Shown: in pieces, positions 49,218 through 61,600 of the stretch
Layout of the letters: each line of letters opens with the position of its first letter
How positions within the stretch are numbered: the first letter of the stretch is position 1
Origin: Rhinopithecus roxellana
Taxonomy: Eukaryota; Chordata; Mammalia; Primates; Cercopithecidae
Reading direction: 5' to 3'
Length of the DNA: 64,000 nucleotides
Assembly (NCBI RefSeq): GCF_007565055.1
Contig: NC_044565.1
Location: 46,511,711-46,575,710 of the forward strand
Made by a program: the position numbers and the translations under genes
Notes under the pieces: model-generated
Seen by the model: the letters and a program-made list of their open reading frames with translations, nothing else
What the model was told of the DNA's origin: nothing
Databases searched by the model: none

Positions 49218-52200
49218 CTCTGGGAAAATGCACTTCGATGTATGAATGCAACTCACAGAGTTACACGTTTCTCTTCAGTGATCAGTTTTCTAACTCAGTT
49301 TTCTTGAAATCTGCAATGTGATACTTTTTAGCGCACAGCAGCTTAGGGTGATAAAGGAAATACCCTCAGATGGAAAATAGAAAGAAACTTTGTTAGAACC
49401 TCCATGGTGATGTGTGAATTCATCTCACAGAGTTACACTTATGTTTCCTGGAGCAGTCCATTAACACTGTCTTTGAGGAACCTGAGAAGGGCTACGTTCC
49501 ATCGCATTGAGGCGTATGCTGATAAACGATATATTATAAATTCAAAACGTGAAAGAAGCTTTCTGAGAAACTTCTTTGTGATCTGTGAATTCATCTCACA
49601 GAGTTACAACTTAGTCCTCATGAAGCAGTTTGCTAAGAGTCTTTTCTTGGAATCTGCAAAGTGATATTTGGGAGCACATTGGGGCCCATTGTGAAAAAGG
49701 AAATATCCTCAGATAATAACTAGAGAGAAGTCTTCTGAGAGATTGCTTTCTGATGTGTGACTTCATCAGAGAGAGTTCCATCCTTCCCTTCTTGGAACAG
49801 TTTGCTAACACTGTTGTCGTGGATTCTGCAAAGTGATATTTGGGAGCTCATTGAGAGCTATGGTGAAAAAGGAAATATCTTCAGATAACAACTGGAGAGA
49901 AGCCTTCTGGGAAAATGCACTTCGATGTATGAATGCAACTCACAGAGTTACGCGTTTCTCTTCAGTGATCAGTTTGCTAACACAGTTTTCTTGAAATCTG
50001 CAATGGGATACTTCTTAGTGCCATGAAGCTTAGGGTGACAAAGGAAATATCCTCAGATGGAAACTAGAGAGAACCTTTCCTAGAAACTTCTTGGTGATGT
50101 GTGAATTCATCTCACAGAGTTACCCTTATGTTTCCTGGCAGAGTCCATTAACACTGTCTTTGAGGAACCTGAGAAGGGCTTCCTTGTATCGCTTTGAGGC
50201 CTACGCTGATAAGGGAAATTTCATCCCTTCAAAACGTGAAAGAAGCTTTCTGAGAAACTTCTTTCTGATCTCTGAGTTCATCTCAAAGACTTATAACTTA
50301 GACTTCAAGAAGCAGTTGGCTAACACTCTTTTCGTGGAATCTGGAAAGTGATATTTTGGAGCCCATAGGGGCCCATGGTGAAAAAGGAAATATCCTCACA
50401 TAACTAACTAGAGAGAAGCTTTCTGAGAGTTTGCCTTCTGATGTGTGACTTCATCACAAAGAATTCCACCCTTCCCTTCTTGGAACATTTTGCTAGCACT
50501 GTTGTCGTGGATTCTGAAAAGGTATATTTCTGAGCTCATTGAGGGTCACGGTGAAAAAGGAAGTATACTCACATAATAACTAAAGAGAAGCTTTCTGAGA
50601 AACTGCATTGCCATCTGTGAATGCAACTCACAGAGTTACAGGTTTCTCTTCAATTATCAGTTTGCTCAGACAGTTTTCTTGAAATCTGCAATGCGATACT
50701 GCTTAGCGCAATGAGGCTTATGGTGACATAGGAAATATCCTCAGATGGAAACTAGAAAGAAGCTTTCTAAGAAACTTCTTGGTGATGCGTGAATTCATCT
50801 CACAGAGTTTCACTTATGTTTCCTGGAACAGTCCATTAACACTGTCTTTGAGGAACCTGAGAAGGGCTACTTTCCATCACATTGAGGCCTACGCTAATAA
50901 AGGAAATATCATCAGTTCAAAACGTGAAAGAAGCTTTCTGAGAAACTTCTTTGTGATCTGTGAATTCATCTCACAGAGTTGCAAATTTGTCCTCAGGAAG
51001 CAGTTTGCTAACAGTCTTTTCGTGGAAAGTGCCAAGTGATATTTGGGAGCTCTTTGGGGCCCATTGTGAAAAAGGAAATATCCTCAGAGAATAACTAGAG
51101 AGAAGCTTTCTGAGAGATTGCTTTCTGATGTGTGACTTCATCACACAAAGTTCCAACCTTTCCTTCTTGGAACAGTTTGCTAACACTGTTGTCGTGGATT
51201 CTGCAAAGTGATATTTGGGAGCTCAATGAGTGCTATGGTGAAAAGGAAATATCTTCAGATACAAACTGGAAAGAAGCCTTCTGGGAAAATGCACATCGGT
51301 GTATGAATGCAACTCAAAGAGTTACACTTTTCTCTTCAGTTATCAGTTTGCTATCACAGTTTTCTTGAAATCTGCAATGGGATACTTCTTAGCGCAATAA
51401 GGCTTATGGTGACAAAGGAAACATCCTCAGATGGAAATTAGAAAGAAGTCTTCTTAGAAACTGCTTTGCGATGTGTGAATGCAACTTACATAGTGACACG
51501 TTTCTCATCAGTGATCAGTTTGCTAACACAGTTTCCTTGAAATCTGCAATGGGATACTTCTTAGCGCAATGAAGCTTACGGTGACAAAGGAATTATCGTC
51601 ATATGAAAAGTAGAAAGAAGTTTCTCAGAAATTTCTTGGTGATGTGTGAATTCATCTCACAGAGTTATAACTTATTCCTCAGGAGGCAGTTTGTTAACAC
51701 TCTTCTCGTGGAATCTGCAAAGTGATATTTGGGAGCCCATTGGGGCCCATTTTGAAAAAGAAAATATCCTCAGAGAATAGCTAGGAGAAGCTTTCGGAGA
51801 GATTTCTTTCTGATGTGTGACTTCATCAAACAGAGTACCACCCTTCCCTTCTTGAAGAGTTTGCTAACACTGTTGTCGTTTATTCTTCAAAGTGATATTT
51901 GGGAGCTCATTGAAGGCTATGGTGAATAAGGAAATATCTTCAGATAAAAACTGGAAAGAAGCTTGATGGGAAGATGCACTTCGATGTATAACACATTAAC
52001 ACTGTCTTTGAGGAACCTCGGTAGGGCTACTTTCCGTCTCATTGAGGTCTACGCTGATAAAGGAAATATCATAAATTCAAAACGTGAAAGAAGCTTTCTG
52101 AGAAACTTCTTTGTGATCTGTGGATTCCTCTCAAGAGTTACAACTTCGTCTTCATGAAGCAGTTTGCTAACAATCTTTTCGTGGAATCTGCAATGTGATA

Positions 52201-55200
52201 TTTGGGAGCCCTTTGGAGCCCATTGTGAAAAAGGAAATCTCCTCAGAGAATAACTAGAGAGAAGCTTCTGAGAGATTGCTTTCTGATGTGGGACTTCATC
52301 ACACAGAGTTCCACCCTTACCTTCTTGGAACAGTTTGCTAACACTGTTGTCGTGGATTATGCAAAGTGATATTTCGGAGCTCATTGAGGGCTATGGGGGA
52401 AAAGGAAATATCTTCAGATAAAAACAGGAAAGAAGCCTTCTGGAAAAATACACATCTATGTATGAATGCAATTCACAGAGTTACACGTTTCTCTTCAGTG
52501 ATCAGTTTGCTAACACAGTTTTCTTGAAATCTGCAATGGGACACTTAGCGCAATGAAGCTTACGGAGACAAAGGAAATATGCTCAGATGAAAACTAGAAA
52601 AAAGCTTTCTTAGAAACTTCTTGGTGATGTGTGAATTCATCTCACGGCGTTACCCTTATGTTTTCTGTAGCAGTCCATAAACACTGTCTTTGAGGAAACG
52701 GAGAAGGGCTCCTTTCCATCACATTGAGCTCTATGCTGATAAAGGAAATATCATCAATTCAAAACATGAAAGAAGCTTTATGAGAAACTTCTTTGGGATC
52801 TGTGAATTCATCTCACAGAATTCTCAACTAGTCCTCATGAAGCAGTTTGGTAACAGTCTTTTCGTGGAATCTGCAAAGTGATATTTGAGAACCCTTTAGG
52901 CCCATCGTGAAAAAGGAAATATCTTCAGAGAATAACTAGAGAGAAGCTTTCAGAGAGATTGCTTTCGGATGTCTGATTTCATCACACGGAGATCCACCTT
53001 TCCGTTCTTGGAAAAGTTTGCTAACACAGTTGTCATGATTCTGCAAGTGATATTTGGTAGCTCATTGAGGGCTATGGTCAAAAGGAAATATCTTCAGATA
53101 AAAACTGGAAAGAAGCCTGCTGGGAAAATGCACTTCGATGTATAACAGTCCATTAACACTGTCTTTGACGAACCTGGGTAGGCTACTTTCCATCGCATTG
53201 AGGTCTACGCTGATAAAGGAAAAATCATCAGTTCAAAACGTGAAAGAAGCTTTCTGAGAAACTTCTTTGGGATCTGTGAATTCATCTCACAGTGTTCCAA
53301 CTTAGCCCTCATGAAGTCGTTTGCTAACACTCTTTTCGTGGAATCTGCAAAGTGATATTTGGGAGCCCATTGGGTCCATGGTGAAAAACGAAATATCCTC
53401 AGAGAATAACTAGAGAGAAGCTTTCTGAGAGATTGCTTTCTGATGTGTGACTTCGTCACGGAGAGTTTCACCCTTCCCTTCTGGAAGAGTTTGCTAACAC
53501 TGTTATGGATATTGCAAAGTGATATTTGGGAGCTCTTTGAGTGCTATAGTGAAAAAGCAAATATCTTCAGATACAAACAGGAAGGAACCCTTCTTCGAAA
53601 ATGCACTTCAATGTATGAAAGCAACTCAAAGAGTTACACGTTTCTCTTCAGTAATCAGTTTGCTAACACAGTTTTCTTGAAATATGCAATGGGATACTTC
53701 TTAGCACAATGAAGCTTAGGGGGACAAAGGAAATATGCTCAGATGGAAACTAGAAAGCTTTACTAGAAACTCCTTGGTGATGGGTGAATTCTTCTCACAG
53801 AGTTACACTTATGTTTCCTGGAAGATTCCATTTACACTATCTTTGAGGAACCTGAGAAGGGCTACTTTCCATCGCATTCAGGCCTACGCTGATAAAGGAA
53901 ATATCATCGCTTCAAAACGTGAAGGAAGCTTTCTGAGAAACATCTTTGTGACCTCTGAATTCGTCTCACAGGGTTACAATTTAGTCTTCACGAAGCAGTT
54001 TGCTAACACTCTTTTCTTGGAATCTGCAAAGGGATATTTGGGAGCCAATTGGGGCCCATGGTGAAAAAGGAAATATCCTCAGAGAATAACTAGAGAGAAG
54101 CTTTCTGAGAGATTGCTTTCTGATGTGCGACTTCATCACACAGAGTTCCACCCTTCCCTTCTTGGAACAGTTTGCTAACACTGATGTCGTGGATTCTGCA
54201 AAGTGATATTTCGGAGCTCATTGAGGTCTATGGTGAAAAAGGAAATATCTTCAGATAAAAACTGGAAAGAAGCCTTCTGGGAAAATGCACTTCAATGTAT
54301 GAATTCAACTCACAGAGTTACACGTTTCTCTCCAGTGATCAGTTTGCTAACACAGTTTTCTTGAAATCTGCAATGGGATACGTTTTAGCGCAATTAAGCT
54401 TACGTTGACAAAGGAAATATCCTTAGATGAAAACTGGAAAGAAACTATCTTAGAAACTTCTTAGTGATGTGTGAATTCATCTCACTGATTTACACTTATG
54501 ATTCCTGGAACAGTCCATTAACACTGTCTTTGAGGAACCTGAGTAGGGCTAGTTTCCATCGCATTGAAGCCTACGCTGATAAAGGAATATTTTCAGTTGA
54601 AAACGTGAGAGATCCTTTCTGAGAAACTTCTTTGTGATCTGTGAAGTCATCTCACAGAGTTACAGTTTAGTCCTCAGGAAGCAGTTTGCTAACAGTCTTT
54701 TCGTGGAATCTACAAAGTGATATTTGGGAGCCCATTGGGGCCCATTGTGAAAAACGAAATATCCTCAGAGAATAACTAGATAGAAGCTTTCTGATGAGAT
54801 TGCTTTCTGATGTATGACTTCATCACGGAGAGTTCCACCCTTCCCCTTCTGGAAGATTTTGCTAACACTGTTGTGGATTCTGCAAAGTGATATTTGGGAG
54901 CTCTTGAGGCTATAGTGAAAAAGGAAATATCATCGGATACAAAGTGGAAGGAACCCTTCTTCGGAAAATGCACTTCAATGTATAAATGCAACTGAAAGAG
55001 TTACACGTTTCTCTTCAGTGATCAGTTTACTAACAAAGTTTTCTTGAAATCTGCAATGGGATACATCTTAGGCAATGAAGCTTACGGGGACAAAGGAAAT
55101 ATGCTCAGATTGAAACTAGAAAGAAGCTTTCCTAGAAACTCCTTGGTGATGTGTGAATTCATTCTCACAGTGTTACACTCATGTTTCCTGGAACAGTCCA

Positions 55201-55642
55201 TTAACACTGTCTTTGAGGAACCTGAGAAGGGCTACTTTCCATCGCATTGAGGCCTACGCAGATAAAGGAAATATCATCAGTTGAAACGAGAAGGAAGCTT
55301 TCTGAGAAACATCTTTGTGATCTCTGAATTCGTCTCACTGGGTTACAACTTAGTCTTCACGAAGCAGTTTGCTAACACTCTTTTCTTGGAATCTGCAAAG
55401 GGATATTTGGGAGCCAATTGGGGCCCATGGTGAAAAAGGAAATATCCTCACATTATAACTAGAGAGAAGCTTTCTGAGAGATTGCTTTCTGATGTGCGAC
55501 TTCATCACACAGAGTTCCACCCTTCCCTTCTTGGAACAGTTTGCTAACACTGATGTCGTGGATTCTGCAAAGTGATATTTGTGAGCTCATTGAGTGCAAT
55601 GGTGAAAAGGGAAATATCTTCACATTAAAACTGGAAAGAAGC
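49218..55642 (+). repeat. 38-mer HOR copy 5
   Basis: 6425 bp, blocks a-j complete; hybrids at 51963-52094 (e) and 53117-53250 (g). Block i matches copy 3 including 'cttacgttgacaaagg' (near 54408) and 'catctcactgatttacac', unlike copy 4. It shares 'catctatgtatgaatgc' near 52452 and 'gatgggtgaattc' near 53780 with copy 1. Confidence 0.92.
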
Positions 55643-58600
55643 CTCTGGGAAAATGCACTTCGATGTATGAATGCAACTCACAGAGTTACACGTTTCTCTT
55701 CAGTGATCAGTTTTCTAACTCAGTTTTCTTGAAATCTGCAATGTGATACTTTTTAGCGCACAGCAGCTTAGGGTGATAAAGGAAATACCCTCAGATGGAA
55801 AATAGAAAGAAACTTCGTTAGAACCTCCATGGTGATGTGTGAATTCATCTCACAGAGTTACACTTATGTTTCCTGGAGCAGTCCATTAACACTGTCTTTG
55901 AGGAACCTGAGAAGGGCTACGTTCCATCGCATTGAGGCGTATGCTGATAAACGATATATTATAAATTCAAAACGTGAAAGAAGCTTTCTGAGAAACTTCT
56001 TTGTGATCTGTGAATTCATCTCACAGAGTTACAACTTAGTCCTCATGAAGCAGTTTGCTAAGAGTCTTTTCTTGGAATCTGCAAAGTGATATTTGGGAGC
56101 ACATTGGGGCCCATTGTGAAAAAGGAAATATCCTCAGATAATAACTAGAGAGAAGTCTTCTGAGAGATTGCTTTCTGATGTGTGACTTCATCAGAGAGAG
56201 TTCCATCCTTCCCTTCTTGGAACAGTTTGCTAACACTGTTGTCGTGGATTCTGCAAAGTGATATTTGGGAGCTCATTGAGAGCTATGGTGAAAAAGGAAA
56301 TATCTTCAGATAACAACTGGAGAGAAGCCTTCTGGGAAAATGCACTTCGATGTATGAATGCAACTCACAGAGTTACGCGTTTCTCTTCAGTGATCAGTTT
56401 GCTAACACAGTTTCTTGAAATCTGCAATGGGATACTTCTTAGTGCCATGAAGCTTAGGGTGACAAAGGAAATATCCTCAGATGGAAACTAGAGAGAACCT
56501 TTCTTAGAAACTTCTTGGTGATGTGTGAATTCATCTCACAGAGTTACCCTTATGTTTCCTGGCAGAGTCCATTAACACTGTCTTTGAGGAACCTGAGAAG
56601 GGCTACTTGTCATCGCTTGAGGCCTACGCTGATAAGGGAAATATCATCCGTTCAAAACGTGAAAGAAGCTTTCTGAGAAACTTCTTTCTGATCTCTGAGT
56701 TCATCTCACAGACTTATAACTTAGACTCTCAAGGAAGCAGTTGGCTAACACTCTTTTCGTGGAATCTGGCAAAGTGATATTTTGGAGCCCATAGGGGCCC
56801 ATGGTGAAAAAGGAAATATCCTCAGAGAACTAACTAGAGAGAAGCCTTCTGAGAGATTGCTTCTGATGTGTGACTTCATCACACAGAGCTTCCACCCTTC
56901 CCTTCTTGGAACAGTTTGCTAACACTGTTGTCGTGGATTCTGCAAAGTGATATTTGGGAGCTCATTGAGGGCTATGGTGAAAAAGGAAATACCTTCAGAT
57001 AAAAACTGGAAAGAACCCTTTTGTGAAAATGCACTTCGATGTATGAATGCGACTCACAGAGTTACACGTTTCTCTTCAGTGATCAGTTTGCTAACACAGT
57101 TTTCTTGAAATCTGCAATGCGATACTGCTTAGCGCAATGAGGCTTATGGTGACATAGGAAATATCCTCAGATGGAAACTAGAAAGAAGCTTTCTAAGAAA
57201 CTTCTTGGTGATGCGTGAATTCATCTCACAGAGTTTCACTTATGTTTCCTGGAACAGTCCATTAACACTGTCTTTGAGGAACCTGAGAAGGGCTACTTTC
57301 CATCACATTGAGGCCTACGCTAATAAAGGAAATATCATCAGTTCAAAACGTGAAAGAAGCTTTCTGAGAAACTTCTTTGTGATCTGTGAATTCATCTCAC
57401 AGAGTTGCAACTTTGTCCTCAGGAAGCAGTTTGCTAACAGTCTTTTCGTGGAAAGTGCCAAGTGATATTTGGGAGCTCTTTGGGGCCCATTGTGAAAAAG
57501 GAAATATCCTCAGAGAATAACTAGAGAGAAGCTTTCTGAGAGATTGCTTTCTGATGTGTGACTTCATCACACAAAGTTCCAACCTTTCCTTCTTGGAACA
57601 GTTTGCTAACACTGTTGTCGTGGATTCTGCAAAGTGATATTTGGGAGCTCAATGAGTGCTATGGTGAAAAGGAAATATCTTCAGATACAAACTGGAAAGA
57701 AGCCTTCTGGGAAAATGCACATCGGTGTATGAATGCAACTCACAGAGTTACACGTTTCTCTTCAGTTATCAGTTTGCTATCACAGTTTTCTTGAAATCTG
57801 CAATAGGATACTTCTTAGCGCAATAAAGCTTATGGTGACAAAGGAAACATCCTCAGATGGAAATTAGAAAGAAGTCTTCTTAGAAACTGCTTTGCGATGT
57901 GTGAATGCAACTTACATAGTGACACGTTTCTCATCAGTGATCAGTTTGCTAACACAGTTTCCTTGAAATCTGCAATGGGATACTTCTTAGCGCAATGAAG
58001 CTTACGGTGACAAAGGAATTATCGTCATATGAAAAGTAGAAAGAAGTTTTCTCAGAAATTTCTTGGTGATGTGTGAATTCATCTCACAGAGTTATAACTT
58101 ATTCCTCAGGAGGCAGTTTGCTAACACTCTTCTCGTGGAATCTGCAAAGTGATATTTGGGAGCCCATTGGGGCCCATTTTGAAAAAGAAAATATCCTCAG
58201 AGAATAGCTAGGAGAAGCTTTCGGAGAGATTTCTTTCTGATGTGTGACTTCATCAAACAGAGTACCACCCTTCCCTTCTTGAAGAGTTTGCTAACACTGT
58301 TGTCGTTTATTCTTCAAAGTGATATTTGGGAGCTCATTGAAGGCTATGGTGAATAAGGAAATATCTTCAGATAAAAACTGGAAAGAAGCTTGCTGGGAAG
58401 ATGCACTTCGATGTATAACAGTCCATTAACACTGTCTTTGAGGAACCTCGGTAGGGCTACTTTCCATCTCATTGAGGTCTACGCTGATAAAGGAAATATC
58501 ATAAATTCAAAACGTGAAAGAAGCTTTCTGAGAAACTTCTTTGTGATCTGTGGATTCCTCTCACAGAGTTACAACTTCGTCTTCATGAAGCAGTTTGCTA

Positions 58601-61600
58601 ACAATCTTTTCGTGGAATCTGCAATGTGATATTTGGGAGCCCTTTGGAGCCCATTGTGAAAAAGGAAATATCCTCAGAGAATAACTAGAGAGAAGCTTTC
58701 TGAGAGATTGCTTTCTGATGTGTGACTTCATCACACAGAGTTCCACCCTTACCTTCTTGGAACAGTTTGCTAACACTGTTGTCGTGGATTATGCAAAGTG
58801 ATATTTCGGAGCTCATTGAGGGCTATGGGGGAAAAGGAAATATCTTCAGATAAAAACAGGAAAGAAGCCTTCTGGAAAAATACACTTCAATGTATGAATG
58901 CAATTCACAGAGTTACACGTTTCTCTTCAGTGATCAGTTTGCTAACACAGTTTTCTTGAAATCTGCAATGGGACACTTAGCGCAATGAAGCTTACGGAGA
59001 CAAAGGAAATATGCTCAGATGAAAACTAGAAAAAAGCTTTCTTAAAAACTTCTTGGTGATGTGTGAATTCATCTCACGGCGTTACACTTATGTTTCATGG
59101 AGCAGTCCATAAACACTGTCTTTGAGGAACCGGAGAAGGGCTCCTTTCCATCACATTGAGGTCTATGCTGATAAAGGAAATATCATCAATTCAAAACATG
59201 AAAGAAGCTTTATGAGAAACTTCTTTGGGAACTGTGAATTCATCTCACAGAATTCGAACTTAGTCCGCATGAAGCAGTTTGGTAACAGTCTTTTCGTGGA
59301 ATCTGCAAAGTGATATTTGAGAACCCTTTAGGCCCATCGTGAAAAAGGAAATATCTTCAGAGAATAACTAGAGAGAAGCTTTCTGAGAGATTGCTTTCGG
59401 ATGTCTGATTTCATCACACGGAGATCCACCTTTCCGTTCTTGGAAAAGTTTGCTAACACAGTTGTCATGGATTCTGCAAAGTGATATTTGGTAGCTCATT
59501 GAGGGCTATGGTCAAAAGGAAATATCTTCAGATAAAAACTGGAAAGAAGCCTGCTGGGAAAATGCACTTCGATGTATAACAGTCCATTAACACTGTCTTT
59601 GACGAACCTGGGTAGGCTACTTTCCATCGCATTGAGGTCTACGCTGATAAAGGAAAAATCATCAGTTCAAAACGTGAAAGAAGCTTTCTGAGAAACTTCT
59701 TTGGGATCTGTGAATTCATCTCACAGTGTTCCAACTTAGCCCTCATGAAGCCGTTTGCTAACACTCTTTTCGTGGAATCTGCAAAGTGATATTTGGGAGC
59801 CCATTGGGTCCATGGTGAAAAACGAAATATCCTCAGAGAATAACTAGAGAGAAGCTTTCTGAGAGATTGCTTTCTGATGTGTGACTTCATCACGGAGAGT
59901 TCCACCCTTCCCTTCTGGAAGAGTTTGCTAACACTGTTATGGATTCTGCAAAGTGATATTTGGGAGCTCTTTGAGTGCTATAGTGAAAAAGCAAATATCT
60001 TCCGATACAAACAGGAAGGAACCCTTCTTCGAAAATGCACTTCAATGTATGAAAGCAACTCAAGAGTTACACGTTTCTCTTCAGTAATCAGTTTGCTAAC
60101 ACAGTTTCCTTGAAATATGCAATGGGATACTTCTTAGCACAATGAAGCTTACGGGGACAAAGGAAACATGCTCAGATGGAAACTAGAAAGCTTTACTAGA
60201 AACTCCTTGGTGATGTGTGAATTCTTCTCACAGAGTTACACTTATGTTTCCTGGAAGATTCCATTTACACTATCTTTGAGGAACCTGAGAAGGGCTACTT
60301 TCCATCGCATTCAGGCCTACTGCTGATAAAGGAAATATCATCAGCTTCAAAACGTGAAGGAAGCTTTCTGAGAAACATCTTCGTGACATCTGAATTCGTC
60401 TCACAGGGTTACAATTTAGTCTTCACGAAGCAGTTTGCTAACACTCTTTTCTTGGAATCTGCAAAGGGATATTTGGGAGCCAATTGGGGCCCATGGTGAA
60501 AAAGGAAATATCCTCAGAGAATAACTAGAGAGAAGCTTTCTGAGAGATTGCTTTCTGATGTGTGACTTCATCACACAGAGTTCCACCCTTCCCTTCTTGG
60601 AACAGTTTGCTAACACTGTTGTCGTGGATTCTGCAAAGTCATACTTGGGAGCTCATTGAGTTCTATGGTGAAAAAGAAATATCTTCAGATAAAAACTGGA
60701 AAGAAGCCTTCTGGGAAAATGCACTTCGATGTATGAATGCAACTCACAGAGATTACACGTTTCTCTTCAGTGATCAGTTTGCATAACACAGTTTTCTTGA
60801 CACCTGCAATGGGATACTTCTTAGTGCAATGAAGCTTACGTGACAAAGGAAATATCCTCAGATGGAAACTAGAAAAAGCTTCCTTAGAAACTTCTTGGTG
60901 ATTGTGAATTCACCTCACAGAGTTACACTTATGTTTCCCGGCATTCCATTAACACTGTCTTTGAGGAACCTGAGAAGGGATAATTTGGATGGCCTTGAGG
61001 CGTACGGATAAAGGAAATATCATCAGTTCAAAATTGAAAGAAGCTTTCTGAGAAACTTCTTTGTGTTCTGTGAACATCTCACAAAGTTAATTTAGTCCTC
61101 AGGAAGCAGTTTGCTAACAGTCTTTTCGTGGAATCTGCAAAGTGATATTTGGGAGCCCTTTGGAGCCCATGGTGAAAAAGGAAATATCCTCAGAGAATAA
61201 CTAGAGAGAAGCTTTCTGAGAGATTGCTTTCTGAGTGGACTTCATCACACAGAGTTCCACCCTTACCTTCTTGGAACAGTTTGCTAACACTGTTGTCGTG
61301 GATTCTGCAAAGTGATCTTTGGGAGCTCATGAGGGCTATGGTGAAAAAGCAAATATCCTCCCATAATAACTGGAGAGAAGCTCTCTGAGAAACTGCATTG
61401 CCATGTGTGAATGCAACTCACAGGGTTACACGTTTCTCTTCAGTGATCAGTTTGCTAACACAGTTTTCTAGAAACCTGCAATTAGATACTTCATAGCGCA
61501 ATGAAGCTTACGGTGACAAAGGAAATATACTCAGTTGAAAACTAGAAAGAAGCTTTCTTAGAAACTTCTTGGTTGATGTGTGAATTCATCTCACAGAGTT